A stretch of 36,014 bases of DNA. Origin: Anaerolineae bacterium (GTDB lineage Bacteria; Chloroflexota; Anaerolineae; JAAYZQ01). The stretch spans positions 1-36,014 of the forward strand of contig JAFGOG010000165.1 in NCBI GenBank assembly GCA_016926595.1, written 5' to 3'. This document shows positions 22,602-31,813 of this stretch, one piece after another. The position numbers were made by a program, and so were the translations under genes. Position 1 is the stretch's first letter; each line of letters starts with the position of its first letter. Below the pieces are notes generated by a model. The model was not told the origin of the DNA. It searched no databases and worked only from the letters and a program-made list of their open reading frames with translations.

Positions 22602-24640
22602 AAGGTGCTTCCTTGATCCTCTATCCCGCCGCTTTCGATGCCCACCTGGCCGCCCAGTTTTTCGACGATGCGCCGCACGATGGAGAGTCCCAACCCATAC
22701 CCCTGAACCTGCGCCTGTTCCAGGCGCGTGAATGGCGTGAATAGTTGTGCTTGTTCTTCCGGCGTCACGCCGGAGCCGTTGTCGCGTACCCAGAAGCGAA
22801 CTGAAACAGGTTGAGCTGTGGGTTGGTCCGCCGGCGGGTCCGCGCCGATTTCTATTCGTGGCGTCTGTCCGCCATACTTGATGGCGTTGCTGATATAGTT
22901 GACCCATACCTGTTCAATCCACGGCGCATAGCCCAGTGCCACCGGCCAGGTGGTTTGCTCTATCAGGGTGATTTGAGGCTGGTGATCCTGAATCAGCAGG
23001 CACATGCTATCGATCGCTTCCTGAACGATGCTGACCATATCGAGTGGTTCGGGAACGATCTTTTGTGTGCGGATGCCGGATAGCAACATCAATGCCTCGA
23101 CAATCCCGTCGAGTTTTTTCCCGGCTCGAAGAACATAGTCCAACATATCAGCCACGTCGTGTGCAGACATGGTTTGGTAATCATCGAGCCAGGCTTCTGC
23201 AAAGCTGATAATGATCCCAATCGGATTCTTGAGATCGTGGGCCACGGTGTGGGCAAAGGCGTCCAGCTCCAGGTTTTGTCTCTCCAACTGAAGCCGATAG
23301 GCATGGAGTTGTTCTTCGGCTCGCTTCCGCTCGACAATGCTCCAGATGACATCGGCGACGAAATCGACCCATTCGACATCTTGCTCGTCGTAATCCGTCG
23401 GTTTGTTGCCCACGCCGAGAATAGACACGATGCACCCGTCCCGCAGGGTGGGCACGACCAATTCCCGCCGCACCTCGGCGTGACCTGGCGGCAAGCCCTT
23501 GCGGTGGGGCAGCGCTGCATAGTCGTTGTGGATCACAGCTTGGCGCTGGTACACACAATCGACCCACACGCCGGCTTTGTCCAGGCTGTAGTGCATACCT
23601 TGACCTTCCGCTGTGCAGAATTCCTGCCGGGTGCGGGTCGACCACGCCTGGAGGGAGAGCGTTTTTTGATCGGCCGCGACAAAGTGATAGAAACCGATGG
23701 GGCTATCGGTCAAGCGCCCGATTTCATCGAGCGCGTGCTGCATCATCTCGTTGAGCGCGTGGTCGGCGGCGAATTCCACCAGGCGCAGCCGTAACTTGAG
23801 GATGGCCTCGGCCTGTTTGCGTTCGGTGACGTCGCGCACGATGGTCTGCAAGGCTGCACGTCCCTGGTGGACAAGTCGCCCGGTGGTGACCTCGACGTCG
23901 ACGAGACTACCGTCAAGGCGCACGAGTTGGGTCTCTATCAGAGGCGCCGTTCCCCCTGTGGTCAGGCTATCCTCGATGCGTTGTTGCGACAGCATACGAT
24001 AGTCAGGATGGACGAACTCGAGGACGGGTTTACCGAGCAGATCGGCCGGGCCGGCCACGCCCATCAGGGATACAGCAGCCGAGTTGACAAAGACGACGTT
24101 GCCATCCTGGTGGACGACAATCGCGTCGGGCGACAGCTCTACGAGCTGGCGATACTGTGCTTCACTCACCTGTAGCGCTATCTCTGCCTCTTGGCGCTCT
24201 GTTTCTGCTCGCGCCCGCTCGACGATACGCGCTACCTGCCCGGCGATCGCATCGAGCAGGTAGCGTTCTTCTTTCAGGAAGGGGCCTTGACCACCGGCCG
24301 GTTTTTCCTCCAGATAGCAGACATTCACCACGCCGACCTGCGCGCCACGGACTTGGATATTGGCGGTTTGACACCACGCAGTCTGTCGAAAGTTGTGCGT
24401 GCGAAATTCCCGGCCGTCGACAAGGAGCCGCGCCCCAGTCAGTTCCGGGAATTGCCAGGCGGGAGGCACAAGTTCCACAATGCTCTGCAAGATCTCTTCC
24501 AGTGAAGTGTCGGGCTGTTCGGCGAGGCGAGAAATGCTATACAGGCAATCGAGTTCTTTGACCCGCTCGCGCAGGGCCTGCTCAGCCCGGCTGTGCTCGG
24601 TGGTTTTGTGGGCCAGGGCCTGTCTGCTTTGTTCTTCCAT
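22556..24640 (-). CDS. Soluble GAF-PAS-GAF sensor histidine kinase
   Basis: The protein has 694 aa and no membrane segment. The order is coiled coil, GAF 1 (about 25-140), PAS (about 155-275, ending in IVRDVTERK), GAF 2 (about 285-430), HisKA with phospho-acceptor H468 (TVAHDLKNP), and HATPase_c with N-box NYISNAIKYG, DNGSGV and GYGLGLSIV. It autophosphorylates on His and would hand phosphate to a response regulator, none of which is in the window. The start is ATG 24640, preceded by AAAGGA 8 nt away; the upstream in-frame ATG at 24658 has no ribosome site. The 3' end overlaps the chemoreceptor-like gene by 46 bp on opposite strands. GAF 2 has several Cys and His residues of unknown role. Confidence 0.92.
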   Translation of the reverse strand: MEEQSRQALAHKTTEHSRAEQALRERVKELDCLYSISRLAEQPDTSLEEILQSIVELVPPAWQFPELTGARLLVDGREFRTHNFRQTAWCQTANIQVRGAQVGVVNVCYLEEKPAGGQGPFLKEERYLLDAIAGQVARIVERARAETERQEAEIALQVSEAQYRQLVELSPDAIVVHQDGNVVFVNSAAVSLMGVAGPADLLGKPVLEFVHPDYRMLSQQRIEDSLTTGGTAPLIETQLVRLDGSLVDVEVTTGRLVHQGRAALQTIVRDVTERKQAEAILKLRLRLVEFAADHALNEMMQHALDEIGRLTDSPIGFYHFVAADQKTLSLQAWSTRTRQEFCTAEGQGMHYSLDKAGVWVDCVYQRQAVIHNDYAALPHRKGLPPGHAEVRRELVVPTLRDGCIVSILGVGNKPTDYDEQDVEWVDFVADVIWSIVERKRAEEQLHAYRLQLERQNLELDAFAHTVAHDLKNPIGIIISFAEAWLDDYQTMSAHDVADMLDYVLRAGKKLDGIVEALMLLSGIRTQKIVPEPLDMVSIVQEAIDSMCLLIQDHQPQITLIEQTTWPVALGYAPWIEQVWVNYISNAIKYGGQTPRIEIGADPPADQPTAQPVSVRFWVRDNGSGVTPEEQAQLFTPFTRLEQAQVQGYGLGLSIVRRIVEKLGGQVGIESGGIEDQGSTFYFTLPEAPVADHRY

Positions 24641-24749
24641 TGATCCCGTCCTTTTCATTCGCGGCAGGTCAGGGCGAGATGCTTTTCCAACTGCATCGGC
24701 CGTGCCTCAATGTGCACCAGCCCGGGCAGGAAAGCATCGGGCTGGTAAT

Positions 24750-24778
24750 ATTCTAGCAGACTTCTCATGGCCCGTCAA
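24750..24778 (-). promoter_or_regulatory. Promoter of the soluble histidine kinase gene
   Basis: Read on the minus strand: TTGACG (24778-24773), 17 nt spacer, TAGAAT (24755-24750) with TGC before it. This is identical in hexamers and spacing to the chemoreceptor-like gene promoter at 20688-20716. The leader to ATG 24640 would be about 103 nt. Confidence 0.7.
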
Positions 24779-24810
24779 GAGATCCAAAATTGTTGGGGAC
24801 GGTGTATCCT

Positions 24811-24877
24811 CTCAATAAGGGAGGGAAAGTTGGGGTGTGTGCGGGCACTGCACACACCCCAACCCCCGATTATTGAG
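24811..24877. repeat. Nested inverted repeat between divergent kinase genes
   Basis: GTTGGGGTGTGTGC (24829-24842) is perfectly complementary to GCACACACCCCAAC (24850-24863) around a 7-nt loop. The flanks CTCAATAA (24811-24818) and TTATTGAG (24870-24877) are also complementary. It lies between two divergent promoters and upstream of both kinase genes. It could be a shared operator, a short palindromic repeat element or an insulating hairpin. Confidence 0.6.
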
Positions 24878-24884
24878 CAGATGT

Positions 24885-24913
24885 TTGACAGAAAAAGAGT
24901 TCGCGTGCATAAT
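24885..24913 (+). promoter_or_regulatory. Promoter of the membrane histidine kinase gene
   Basis: TTGACA (24885-24890), 17 nt spacer, CATAAT (24908-24913). The predicted transcript start, about 7 nt downstream, coincides with GTG 24921, so the mRNA may be leaderless. Confidence 0.65.
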
Positions 24914-24920
24914 ATTTTCC

Positions 24921-27113
24921 GTGATTGATGCTGATTTGAATGCCATCGCTTTGAGCGTCGAGGTGGCGCTCTATCTGTTACTTGCAACAGTTGCCCTGAG
25001 ACGGGGGGCTCTGGGGGCTGATGCGGGGCGCGCGATCCTGCTTTATGCCCTTGTCTCGGGGCTGTGGGTGGTGGAACAGCTCGCCTGGCGGCTGGGCTGG
25101 CTGGCACCCTTGAATCCTGACGTCTACTTGATGGCCCGTTTGCCCCTCTATGGGCTGGTGTTGCTGGCCCTGATCTTTTTGTACGTCACCCGCGCCTTTT
25201 TACGGCTCAAGGGCCGGGCCTGGGGCTGGGCGGTCCTGGGGGTAGCCTGGATAACAATGGTCGTCCTGCTGGATGCCAGCTTGATCGACATACACGCCTG
25301 GGCGCCCATGCTGGCCACGTGGAACATTGGCCACATGACCTTGACCTTTGGCGCTTCCATCGGCGGCTGGGCGCTGTTTATGGGCATGGTGCTTGCGTGG
25401 ACGGTCCGCAGCTTCCGACAGGCCAAACTGCCCCTGCACCGCAACCGGATCGCCTACTGGTTCATTGCCTGGAGCCTAACGGCGATCGGCGACCTGGCCT
25501 TTTTCTACGGCCAGGAGATCATTGGCTCCGACGTCCGGCTGCTGGGCACACTGGTGTCGGCCTACGTGGTGTTGACCCACCGCCAGCGGGACGTACCCCA
25601 GGCAATGCGCCGCGCACTGAGCTACCTTGTCGTGACAGCACTGACCGTCGCGATCTATACCGGCGGGTTCTATGCTGTCCAGTACTTTTTCCAGAACGCG
25701 CCGGCTTACGATCCGCTGCTGGCGGGGGCTGCTGTGGCCGTCATCCTGGCGGTCCTCTTTGACCCGCTGCGCAACTTGGTGCAAAAAGGCATAAACCGCC
25801 TCGTCTCGGGGGCGGGCTATGACCCGAGCCAGATCGTGAGCCAGTACGGCACCAGTATCAGCAATATCGTCGACCTGGAGCGCCTGGCCACGGTGGCCAT
25901 ACAGTTGTTGCGCGAGGCATTTGCGGTGCGGCATGGCACGCTGTTCGTTGTGGACCGCCATAAGGGGGGGGGAGGGCTGCTGGCTTACGAGGTGGAAGCG
26001 ATTCCCAGTGCTGGCCAGGAGAAACCGCCCAAGGGCCTCCTGGACGCCTCTAGCCCGCTGACCAACTATTTGTGGGAGGAACGCCAGCCATTAACCCAAT
26101 ACGACATCGACTTGCTGCCCACTTTTAAGGATTTGCCCCAAGCCGAACGGGAGTGGCTGCATAACCTGGATGCAGACGTCTATGTGCCCATCTATGCCGG
26201 GGGATCTTGGATCGGCCTGCTGGCATTGGGCTCCAAGATCTCGGGTGATCGCTATTATGACAAAGACCTGGCCCTGCTGGGCACTTTGGCCGACCAGACA
26301 GCAGTGGCTCTGGAAAACGCCAGGCTGGTGGACGACCTGGTCCAGGTCAACCAGGATTTGCAGAATACCTACATGGAGTTGGCCCAAGCCAACCGCGAAC
26401 TCCAAGAGATGGACCGCCTCAAGTCAGCCTTTATCGGCGTGATCACCCACGAGCTGCGCAGCCCCTTTGCCAATATTGCCTTTTCACTACAGGTCTTTAC
26501 GCGCTATGGGGTGGAAAACCTCTCACCGGAACAACGGGAGCAGTTGAACCAGTTGACGAACAGCTTGCACCAGGCCAAGGCGATGGTGGACAACCTGGTC
26601 ACCTTTGCCACTTTTCTCAGCAAGCAGGGAGCATTGAGCCTGGCGTCGGTGGCCTTTGGCGAGGTGGTAAACGACACTCTGAAGGCGCTGGAACCGATGG
26701 CCCGGAACAAGGAACAAGCTCTGCGGGTGGCCGTGCCGACCCATCTGCCCCCATTGCAGGGAGACCCTGACCGGCTCTCGGATGCTATCCACCACCTGGT
26801 GCAGAACGCCATCAAGTTCACGGGCAAGGGGGGCGAGATCTGGGTCCGCAGCCGGGTGGAAAACAGCCAACTCGTGTTCGAGGTAAAGGATAATGGGGTG
26901 GGGGTGGCGGCCGACAAGTTGGAGGGTTTGTGGGAAGGGTTTGCCCAGATGGCAGACCCGTTACGCCGGGGCGTGGAGGGGCTAGGACTGGGGCTGGCCC
27001 TGGTCAAGTATATCGTCACGGCCCACGGCGGCCAGGTTTTTGCCCACAGCGAGGTGGGCAAGGGGAGCATCTTTGGCTTTCGCATCCCCCTGACGGGCCC
27101 GGAGGGGCGGTGA
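24921..27113 (+). CDS. Membrane sensor histidine kinase (7TM-like, GAF, HisKA, HATPase)
   Basis: The protein has 730 aa from GTG 24921. About seven to nine hydrophobic helices fill the first 290 residues (7TM-type or histidine-kinase N-terminal membrane module). A GAF domain follows (about 315-475), then a coiled coil (EMDRLKSAFIGVITHELRSP, phospho-acceptor H510) and HATPase_c with NAIKFT, DNGVGV and GLGLGLALV. It is divergent from the soluble kinase. The open frame runs up to GTG 24837, but that would lie upstream of the promoter and inside an inverted repeat; GTG 24921 is at the predicted transcript start and has no ribosome site, suggesting leaderless translation. TTG codons slightly downstream (near 24936) are alternatives. 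No response regulator is adjacent. Confidence 0.88.
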   Translation: MIDADLNAIALSVEVALYLLLATVALRRGALGADAGRAILLYALVSGLWVVEQLAWRLGWLAPLNPDVYLMARLPLYGLVLLALIFLYVTRAFLRLKGRAWGWAVLGVAWITMVVLLDASLIDIHAWAPMLATWNIGHMTLTFGASIGGWALFMGMVLAWTVRSFRQAKLPLHRNRIAYWFIAWSLTAIGDLAFFYGQEIIGSDVRLLGTLVSAYVVLTHRQRDVPQAMRRALSYLVVTALTVAIYTGGFYAVQYFFQNAPAYDPLLAGAAVAVILAVLFDPLRNLVQKGINRLVSGAGYDPSQIVSQYGTSISNIVDLERLATVAIQLLREAFAVRHGTLFVVDRHKGGGGLLAYEVEAIPSAGQEKPPKGLLDASSPLTNYLWEERQPLTQYDIDLLPTFKDLPQAEREWLHNLDADVYVPIYAGGSWIGLLALGSKISGDRYYDKDLALLGTLADQTAVALENARLVDDLVQVNQDLQNTYMELAQANRELQEMDRLKSAFIGVITHELRSPFANIAFSLQVFTRYGVENLSPEQREQLNQLTNSLHQAKAMVDNLVTFATFLSKQGALSLASVAFGEVVNDTLKALEPMARNKEQALRVAVPTHLPPLQGDPDRLSDAIHHLVQNAIKFTGKGGEIWVRSRVENSQLVFEVKDNGVGVAADKLEGLWEGFAQMADPLRRGVEGLGLGLALVKYIVTAHGGQVFAHSEVGKGSIFGFRIPLTGPEGR

Positions 27114-27211
27114 TCAAGGGGCACACCTACTAGATAGGCCGAATGAACTCGGCACCACGGTCGCAGGATATGGCATAGTGCCCGTAGGAGCACCATCCCC
27201 TTGGCACGAGT

Positions 27212-30067
27212 TCAGTCGTAGTTTCGCACGACTAGCGTCAGAAAAATCTGGAACTCGGATTCCTCTGCCTCTGGCGAGCGCAAGTCCGCTTCGTTCCAGC
27301 CATTCCAGGGGATCGTCAGCCAACGGCTGGCCGGCATCCAGGGCATCGTCACCGGATCATAGTGCCAGCGCGCCCGCCAGTGATACTGGCTGCCATCGGG
27401 CTTGACCAGGCTATCAGAATGCATCGGGTCCGTGATGCAAAGGTTGGCCACTGGCACATAACCAGGATATCTCCAGGTATCCGTTCCGTCAAAGTTCTGC
27501 CCCAGGCGTTTCACGTCAAGCTCAATCGAAACATCGGTTTGCCCAAAAGGGTTGTTGCCCTGCAGACAGAACGTGACGGTATCGTGCGCTTGTCCCAGGT
27601 GTGCCATGGGACCCAAACTATCGAACAGGTAAGGCCGGAGACTGACCCCTCGACTGCCGTTGCCATAATAGAGAAAGGCCATCCCTTCGCTATCCGTAGG
27701 ATTGTCGTAGCCGGGCACGCCGACCAGCACGTCGGCGTAGCCATCGCCGTTCACGTCGCCGGCGCTGCCCACGGCGTGGCCGAATTGGGCTTCGGCCTGG
27801 TCCGGTTCCTTCGACCAGTTGGATGTGGCGCTGGGACCGGTCTCGCCGCCGTGGTAGACCCAGACCTTGCCCGCGTCGGTCTGGCCGCCGTCCCAGTAGG
27901 GCGTGCCGACGACGATGTCGGCATACCCATCGCCGTTGACGTCGCCGGCGGTGCCCAGCGACCAGCCGAACTGGGCGTCCTCCAGGTTGCTATCCCGTGA
28001 CCAACCAGCGGTGTCGCTCAGGGTCGAGGGGCCGCCGTGGTAGACGTTGACATAGCCCCGTAGATCAGTACCGTAGATGGAGCCGGGGGCACCGACGAGG
28101 ATATCTGAATACCCATCGCCGTTCACGTCGCCGGCCGTGGCCACCGAATAGCCCAACAGGTCGTCCGCACCGAGCTGGTCGGCGATGATCGACCAGTCAT
28201 AGTCATCGGGCAGGCCGGTGATGGTCGAGATGATCTGGAGGGGATAGGCTGCTTCTGTGTCGTCGACCAGGAGGGACAGCGTGGCACCTTGAAGCGACAG
28301 CCAGGCGGGCAACGAACGGCCCTCGGCGTCTTGCGCTCGCAAGGAGCCATAACGCAGCCCATCCTCACCGCCGGGGTTGTGGAACTCGACTGCCGCTCCA
28401 TCGCGCACCACCTCGCCGGCCAGGTCGCCGCCGATGTGCAGGGCGAGTTGCAGCGGCTCCCCGGTTGCCGTTTCGCCAGGAGGGGCGGCCAGGCCAAAGC
28501 CCTGCTCCAGGCCGCTTTCGTCGTTGACATACCACTCCCAGGGCGTGCTCCATTGGCCGCTTGCGTCCCGGGCCAGCAAGTTCTCATCATAGAGGGAGCG
28601 CAGCGTCTCCAGGATAAAGAGGGGGTTGCCCCGGGTTTCCTGGTAGAGGCGCAACTCGAAAAAGGGCGCGGCGCTGCTCATGCCCAGGCAGCGGCGCACC
28701 AATTCGCCCGTTGCCTGGGCATCCAGGCCTCCCAGCTCCAGGCGGCGCTGCACCCCGGCGCGATCCAGCGCCTGGAGTCGGTCCCAGACCGCCGGCAGAG
28801 CGCGGGCTTTTTCGCTGCGATAACTGCCCACGATCAACACACCGCGCGCGCCTGTCCCCGGCGCTAGCCGGGCCAGAAGGTCCAGCGTATCCTTGTTGGC
28901 CCAATGCAGGTCTTCCAGAACCAGCAGCAAGGGCACAACCTGCGCCCAGCCACTCAGAAACTGCCCCAGGGCAACCACCAGCCGAGTCTGCTCTTGCGCC
29001 GGATCGAGGGGGGGCGGCGATGGCAGATCGGGCAGTTGGGCAGCAAGAGGGGGGAGCAGCGGGGCCAATACCTGAAGCCAGATGTCGTCGACCAGTCGGT
29101 TCAACTGGCCGACCCGCAGCAGTGTGAGCCCATCATTCAACGCTTCGCCGAGCGGGCCGTAGGGGGCTGTCCCTTCAACTTCTCGGCTGGCACCCCACAG
29201 CACCTCGGCGCCGCGCCACTCGGCATCGCGGGCGAGGGTTTGCAACAGGCGGGTCTTGCCCACGCCGGCTTCGCCCTCTACCAAGACAACGCCACCCAGG
29301 CCGCGCATTAACCCTTCCACGTGACCAAGCAGTTGCGCTCGCTCGGTTTCGCGGCCCACCAGCGGCAGGTCGGCAGCCTCCGCACTGGGTAGCACAAGCC
29401 CTGCCGGCAGTGCCATCACAGGCAGATCGACCACGAGGCTGTCGCCGCTGAGTTGCGCGATCTCTCGGGCCAGGGTTACAGTCTCGGATGATGGTTTGGT
29501 TTCCAAGTCCTCGGCCAGAATCTGGCAGCAGGTATCGAACTGCTTCAATGCCTGGCCAGGGTGCCCTAAAAGATGACACAGGCGCATCACCTCGCGGTGT
29601 GCATCCTCGCGCCAGGGGTCCTCACTTGCCAGTCGCCGGGCGTGGAGTAAGGCACGTTCATAGTCTCCCTGGCGCTTGTAGCCTGCGACCAGTCGCTCCA
29701 GCGTTGTCAGGAGCATTTCGCGCAGTCGCTCCCGCTCCACGACGATCCAATCGTCGTAATACCCGGCCAGAAACTCGCCTTTGTAATACTCAAGGCACAA
29801 TTCATAGTGCTCGATGGCCCCAGCCTCTCCCCTTGTGTCTTGCGCCTTGTGCCTTGCAAACTCTTCGGTGTCGAGCCAGAGAGGCAAATCGGGGTTCGAC
29901 TGGACGGTATTTCGTTCAGTCAACAAGACGGGGAGGGGGGCCAGCGTGCGGCGAATGTGCCACAGTGCCTGGCTAAGTCGGCGGCGAGCCGTGGTGTCGG
30001 GCAGTTCGGGCCAGAAGGTCCCAGCCAGCAGGTCGTGTCGGGGGCAAGTCACTTGGCTCTGCACCAC
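27212..30067 (-). CDS. Chimera: BTAD-AAA (SARP-like) regulator fused to a secreted FG-GAP repeat protein
   Basis: The frame codes 951 aa. Residues 1-508 are a SARP/AfsR-like regulator: a remnant of the DNA-binding wing (LLAGTFWPELPD, RRRLSQALWHIRRTL), a BTAD helical domain (about 80-205), then a AAA/NTPase with Walker A EGEAGVGKT (about 263-271) and Walker B LLLVLEDLHWAN. Near residue 509 (DNA about 28540) it changes into an extracellular-type protein: GLEQGFGLAAPP, a beta domain, then three FG-GAP repeats with calcium motif DVNGDGY (about 647, 706 and 769) and a C-terminal beta domain ending VVRNYD. The DNA-binding domain lacks its first 40 or so residues, and the FG-GAP part lacks a signal peptide. 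A frame-preserving deletion joining two genes, or an assembly join, is likely. The start is GTG 30067 by default. Confidence 0.75.
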   Translation of the reverse strand: MVQSQVTCPRHDLLAGTFWPELPDTTARRRLSQALWHIRRTLAPLPVLLTERNTVQSNPDLPLWLDTEEFARHKAQDTRGEAGAIEHYELCLEYYKGEFLAGYYDDWIVVERERLREMLLTTLERLVAGYKRQGDYERALLHARRLASEDPWREDAHREVMRLCHLLGHPGQALKQFDTCCQILAEDLETKPSSETVTLAREIAQLSGDSLVVDLPVMALPAGLVLPSAEAADLPLVGRETERAQLLGHVEGLMRGLGGVVLVEGEAGVGKTRLLQTLARDAEWRGAEVLWGASREVEGTAPYGPLGEALNDGLTLLRVGQLNRLVDDIWLQVLAPLLPPLAAQLPDLPSPPPLDPAQEQTRLVVALGQFLSGWAQVVPLLLVLEDLHWANKDTLDLLARLAPGTGARGVLIVGSYRSEKARALPAVWDRLQALDRAGVQRRLELGGLDAQATGELVRRCLGMSSAAPFFELRLYQETRGNPLFILETLRSLYDENLLARDASGQWSTPWEWYVNDESGLEQGFGLAAPPGETATGEPLQLALHIGGDLAGEVVRDGAAVEFHNPGGEDGLRYGSLRAQDAEGRSLPAWLSLQGATLSLLVDDTEAAYPLQIISTITGLPDDYDWSIIADQLGADDLLGYSVATAGDVNGDGYSDILVGAPGSIYGTDLRGYVNVYHGGPSTLSDTAGWSRDSNLEDAQFGWSLGTAGDVNGDGYADIVVGTPYWDGGQTDAGKVWVYHGGETGPSATSNWSKEPDQAEAQFGHAVGSAGDVNGDGYADVLVGVPGYDNPTDSEGMAFLYYGNGSRGVSLRPYLFDSLGPMAHLGQAHDTVTFCLQGNNPFGQTDVSIELDVKRLGQNFDGTDTWRYPGYVPVANLCITDPMHSDSLVKPDGSQYHWRARWHYDPVTMPWMPASRWLTIPWNGWNEADLRSPEAEESEFQIFLTLVVRNYD

Positions 30068-30178
30068 TATCCGAAGTATGCCTTGGGTGCCTTGTTTGGG
30101 GTGTCACTACATCGTCGAGATCCAGTGCCGGCAAGCTGCCCCGTGTATTGTATAAACCAGATTCAGGCCATTTGGCGT

Positions 30179-30207
30179 TTGCCAGGTTACCTGGCTCCGG
30201 TTATAAT
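30179..30207 (+). promoter_or_regulatory. Promoter of the PA14 protein gene
   Basis: TTGCCA (30179-30184), 17 nt spacer, perfect TATAAT (30202-30207). The transcript would start near 30214, which excludes coding starts before that point. Confidence 0.7.
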
Positions 30208-30252
30208 GGGTGGCAATTAGAGGGGAGTTGCCATGCCCACTGGGGCACCACG

Positions 30253-31791
30253 ATGAATGAAAATGGGGGGCCGAGGGCTGGCGCGGGGTTATTTACGAGG
30301 GAGCCCATGCTAACTATTCTCAGAGGCAGAGCCCAACAGCACGTCATGAATATCCGCAATGGGGGAGCCAAAGCGGTGCGCGGCATGCTGGAAAAGAACG
30401 AGCAAGCACGGCGGGGCACAAAACACGGGGCGTCGCCCCATTGGGGGGTTGCCGCTGGTGTTTTGCTCGGATGCTTGCTGCTGCTTCTGGAGGTGGCAGC
30501 CTTTGCGCAGCCGTCCTCGAGCTTGCGCGCCAGCATCACGGCGTCTGTGAACCCACCAGCCCGTGCCGGCGTTCTCTCTTCATCGCAAGCGATCACGTCT
30601 ACGGCCTTTGTGCCATTCGTTGCACGCAGTGGCCCGGAATCGTTCACACCCAACACCTGGCAGGGCGAGTACTATGCCAATGCGATGCTCACAGGGCAGC
30701 CGGCATACACGACGAAAGACGAGCAGCGCGTCGATTTCGACTGGGGGGATGGTGGTGCACCTGCCGGCCTGCTACCCGACTATTTTTCGGTGCGGTGGAC
30801 CGGTGACTGGGATTTCGAGCAGGGTGCCTATACCTTCTTTCTTTTTGCCGACGACGGCGTGAGGCTGTGGCTGGATGGTGAGCTACTGATCGATGACTGG
30901 GTGCAGGGCCGTGGTCTGCGCACAGGTACTGCACTCATCGCGACCGAAGGACCTCAGCGGCTCAAACTGGAATATTGTGAGCAGACGGGCGGCGCAGCCG
31001 TGCGCCTTCACTGGCGACGAACCGACCTCTATCCACAGTGGCGCGGCGACTATTATCGTGAGCCGTGGGTGGAGGACGGCTGGGAATACCAGGCCACTGA
31101 CAGCGTGATCCAGTTTGATTGGGGCGTTGGCGCACCCGAGGGGCTGCCTGCAGATGGCTTTTCCGTGGCATGGACAACCAGGCGCCTCTTTGAGCCGGGC
31201 ACCCACCGTTTCTTTCTCTACGCTGACGAGGGCTACCAGTTTTACGTGGATGGCAGTCTCAAGAAGGAGGGCGGCTGGTACGATGGACAGGCGGGCGGCA
31301 GCACCGACGCGGTGTATACGCTCGAGGTCAGCGAGCTCGGATATCACGATCTGACCTACCATTTCCACGATCGTGGCACGCTGGCCGAAGCGCGGCTGTG
31401 GAGCGAGTACCTGGAACACCCTACCTGGCAGATCGAATTCTATGACAATCCATTGCTGTCTGGCTCGCCTGTGATTGTTGATCCCGATGGAGAAAAGATC
31501 TTTTTCGATTGGGGCTTTGAGAAACCCCGATCAGCCATGCCCTCCGCCGACAGCTTTTCCATTCGCTGGTCGGGACAGCGCTACTTTCACGCTGGCTGCT
31601 ATCGATTTGGGCTCTTTGCCGACGATGGCGTGCGGCTGAAGGTGGATGGTGAAGTGTTGGTGGAGCAATGGCACATCGGCCGGGGTGAATATCACAGCCC
31701 GGTCACCTATCTGAGCAGCGGCTATCACGACATCGTGGTTGAATATTTCGAGGATACCGCCGAAGCCGAGATCCGCTTCTGGTGGGAATAG
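30253..31791 (+). CDS. Secreted or anchored protein with three PA14 domains
   Basis: The protein has 512 aa from ATG 30253. A hydrophobic stretch (GVAAGVLLGCLLLLLEVAAFA, about 73-93) is a signal peptide or anchor, followed by a low-complexity Ser/Ala/Pro region. Three PA14-like beta domains follow: about 135-256, 262-384 and 391-512. Each starts with a W-x-x-x-(Y/F)-Y/F-type strand and holds DWG, a FFLFADDG-like loop (the calcium/carbohydrate-binding DD motif in the first and third, ADEG in the second) and a W/R-rich end. PA14 domains bind glycans or form adhesive modules. Start alternatives with the same frame are ATG 30307, 30346 and 30385 and GTG 30376; the signal peptide would sit closer to the N-terminus with the later ones. 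The gene is followed 22 bp on by the HD-like gene. Confidence 0.82.
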   Translation: MNENGGPRAGAGLFTREPMLTILRGRAQQHVMNIRNGGAKAVRGMLEKNEQARRGTKHGASPHWGVAAGVLLGCLLLLLEVAAFAQPSSSLRASITASVNPPARAGVLSSSQAITSTAFVPFVARSGPESFTPNTWQGEYYANAMLTGQPAYTTKDEQRVDFDWGDGGAPAGLLPDYFSVRWTGDWDFEQGAYTFFLFADDGVRLWLDGELLIDDWVQGRGLRTGTALIATEGPQRLKLEYCEQTGGAAVRLHWRRTDLYPQWRGDYYREPWVEDGWEYQATDSVIQFDWGVGAPEGLPADGFSVAWTTRRLFEPGTHRFFLYADEGYQFYVDGSLKKEGGWYDGQAGGSTDAVYTLEVSELGYHDLTYHFHDRGTLAEARLWSEYLEHPTWQIEFYDNPLLSGSPVIVDPDGEKIFFDWGFEKPRSAMPSADSFSIRWSGQRYFHAGCYRFGLFADDGVRLKVDGEVLVEQWHIGRGEYHSPVTYLSSGYHDIVVEYFEDTAEAEIRFWWE

Positions 31792-31813
31792 CTGACCGTA
31801 TGGAGGGGAAACT

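Noticed and set aside
27114..27211. Possible small gene or terminator between the convergent kinase and chimera
   Set aside because: No start with a ribosome site and no convincing hairpin with a T-run were seen in these 98 bp.
30147..30175. Minus-strand promoter for the chimera (TACAAT at 30152-30147)
   Set aside because: No acceptable -35 hexamer lies at 16-18 nt (CCAAAT or GCCAAA only).
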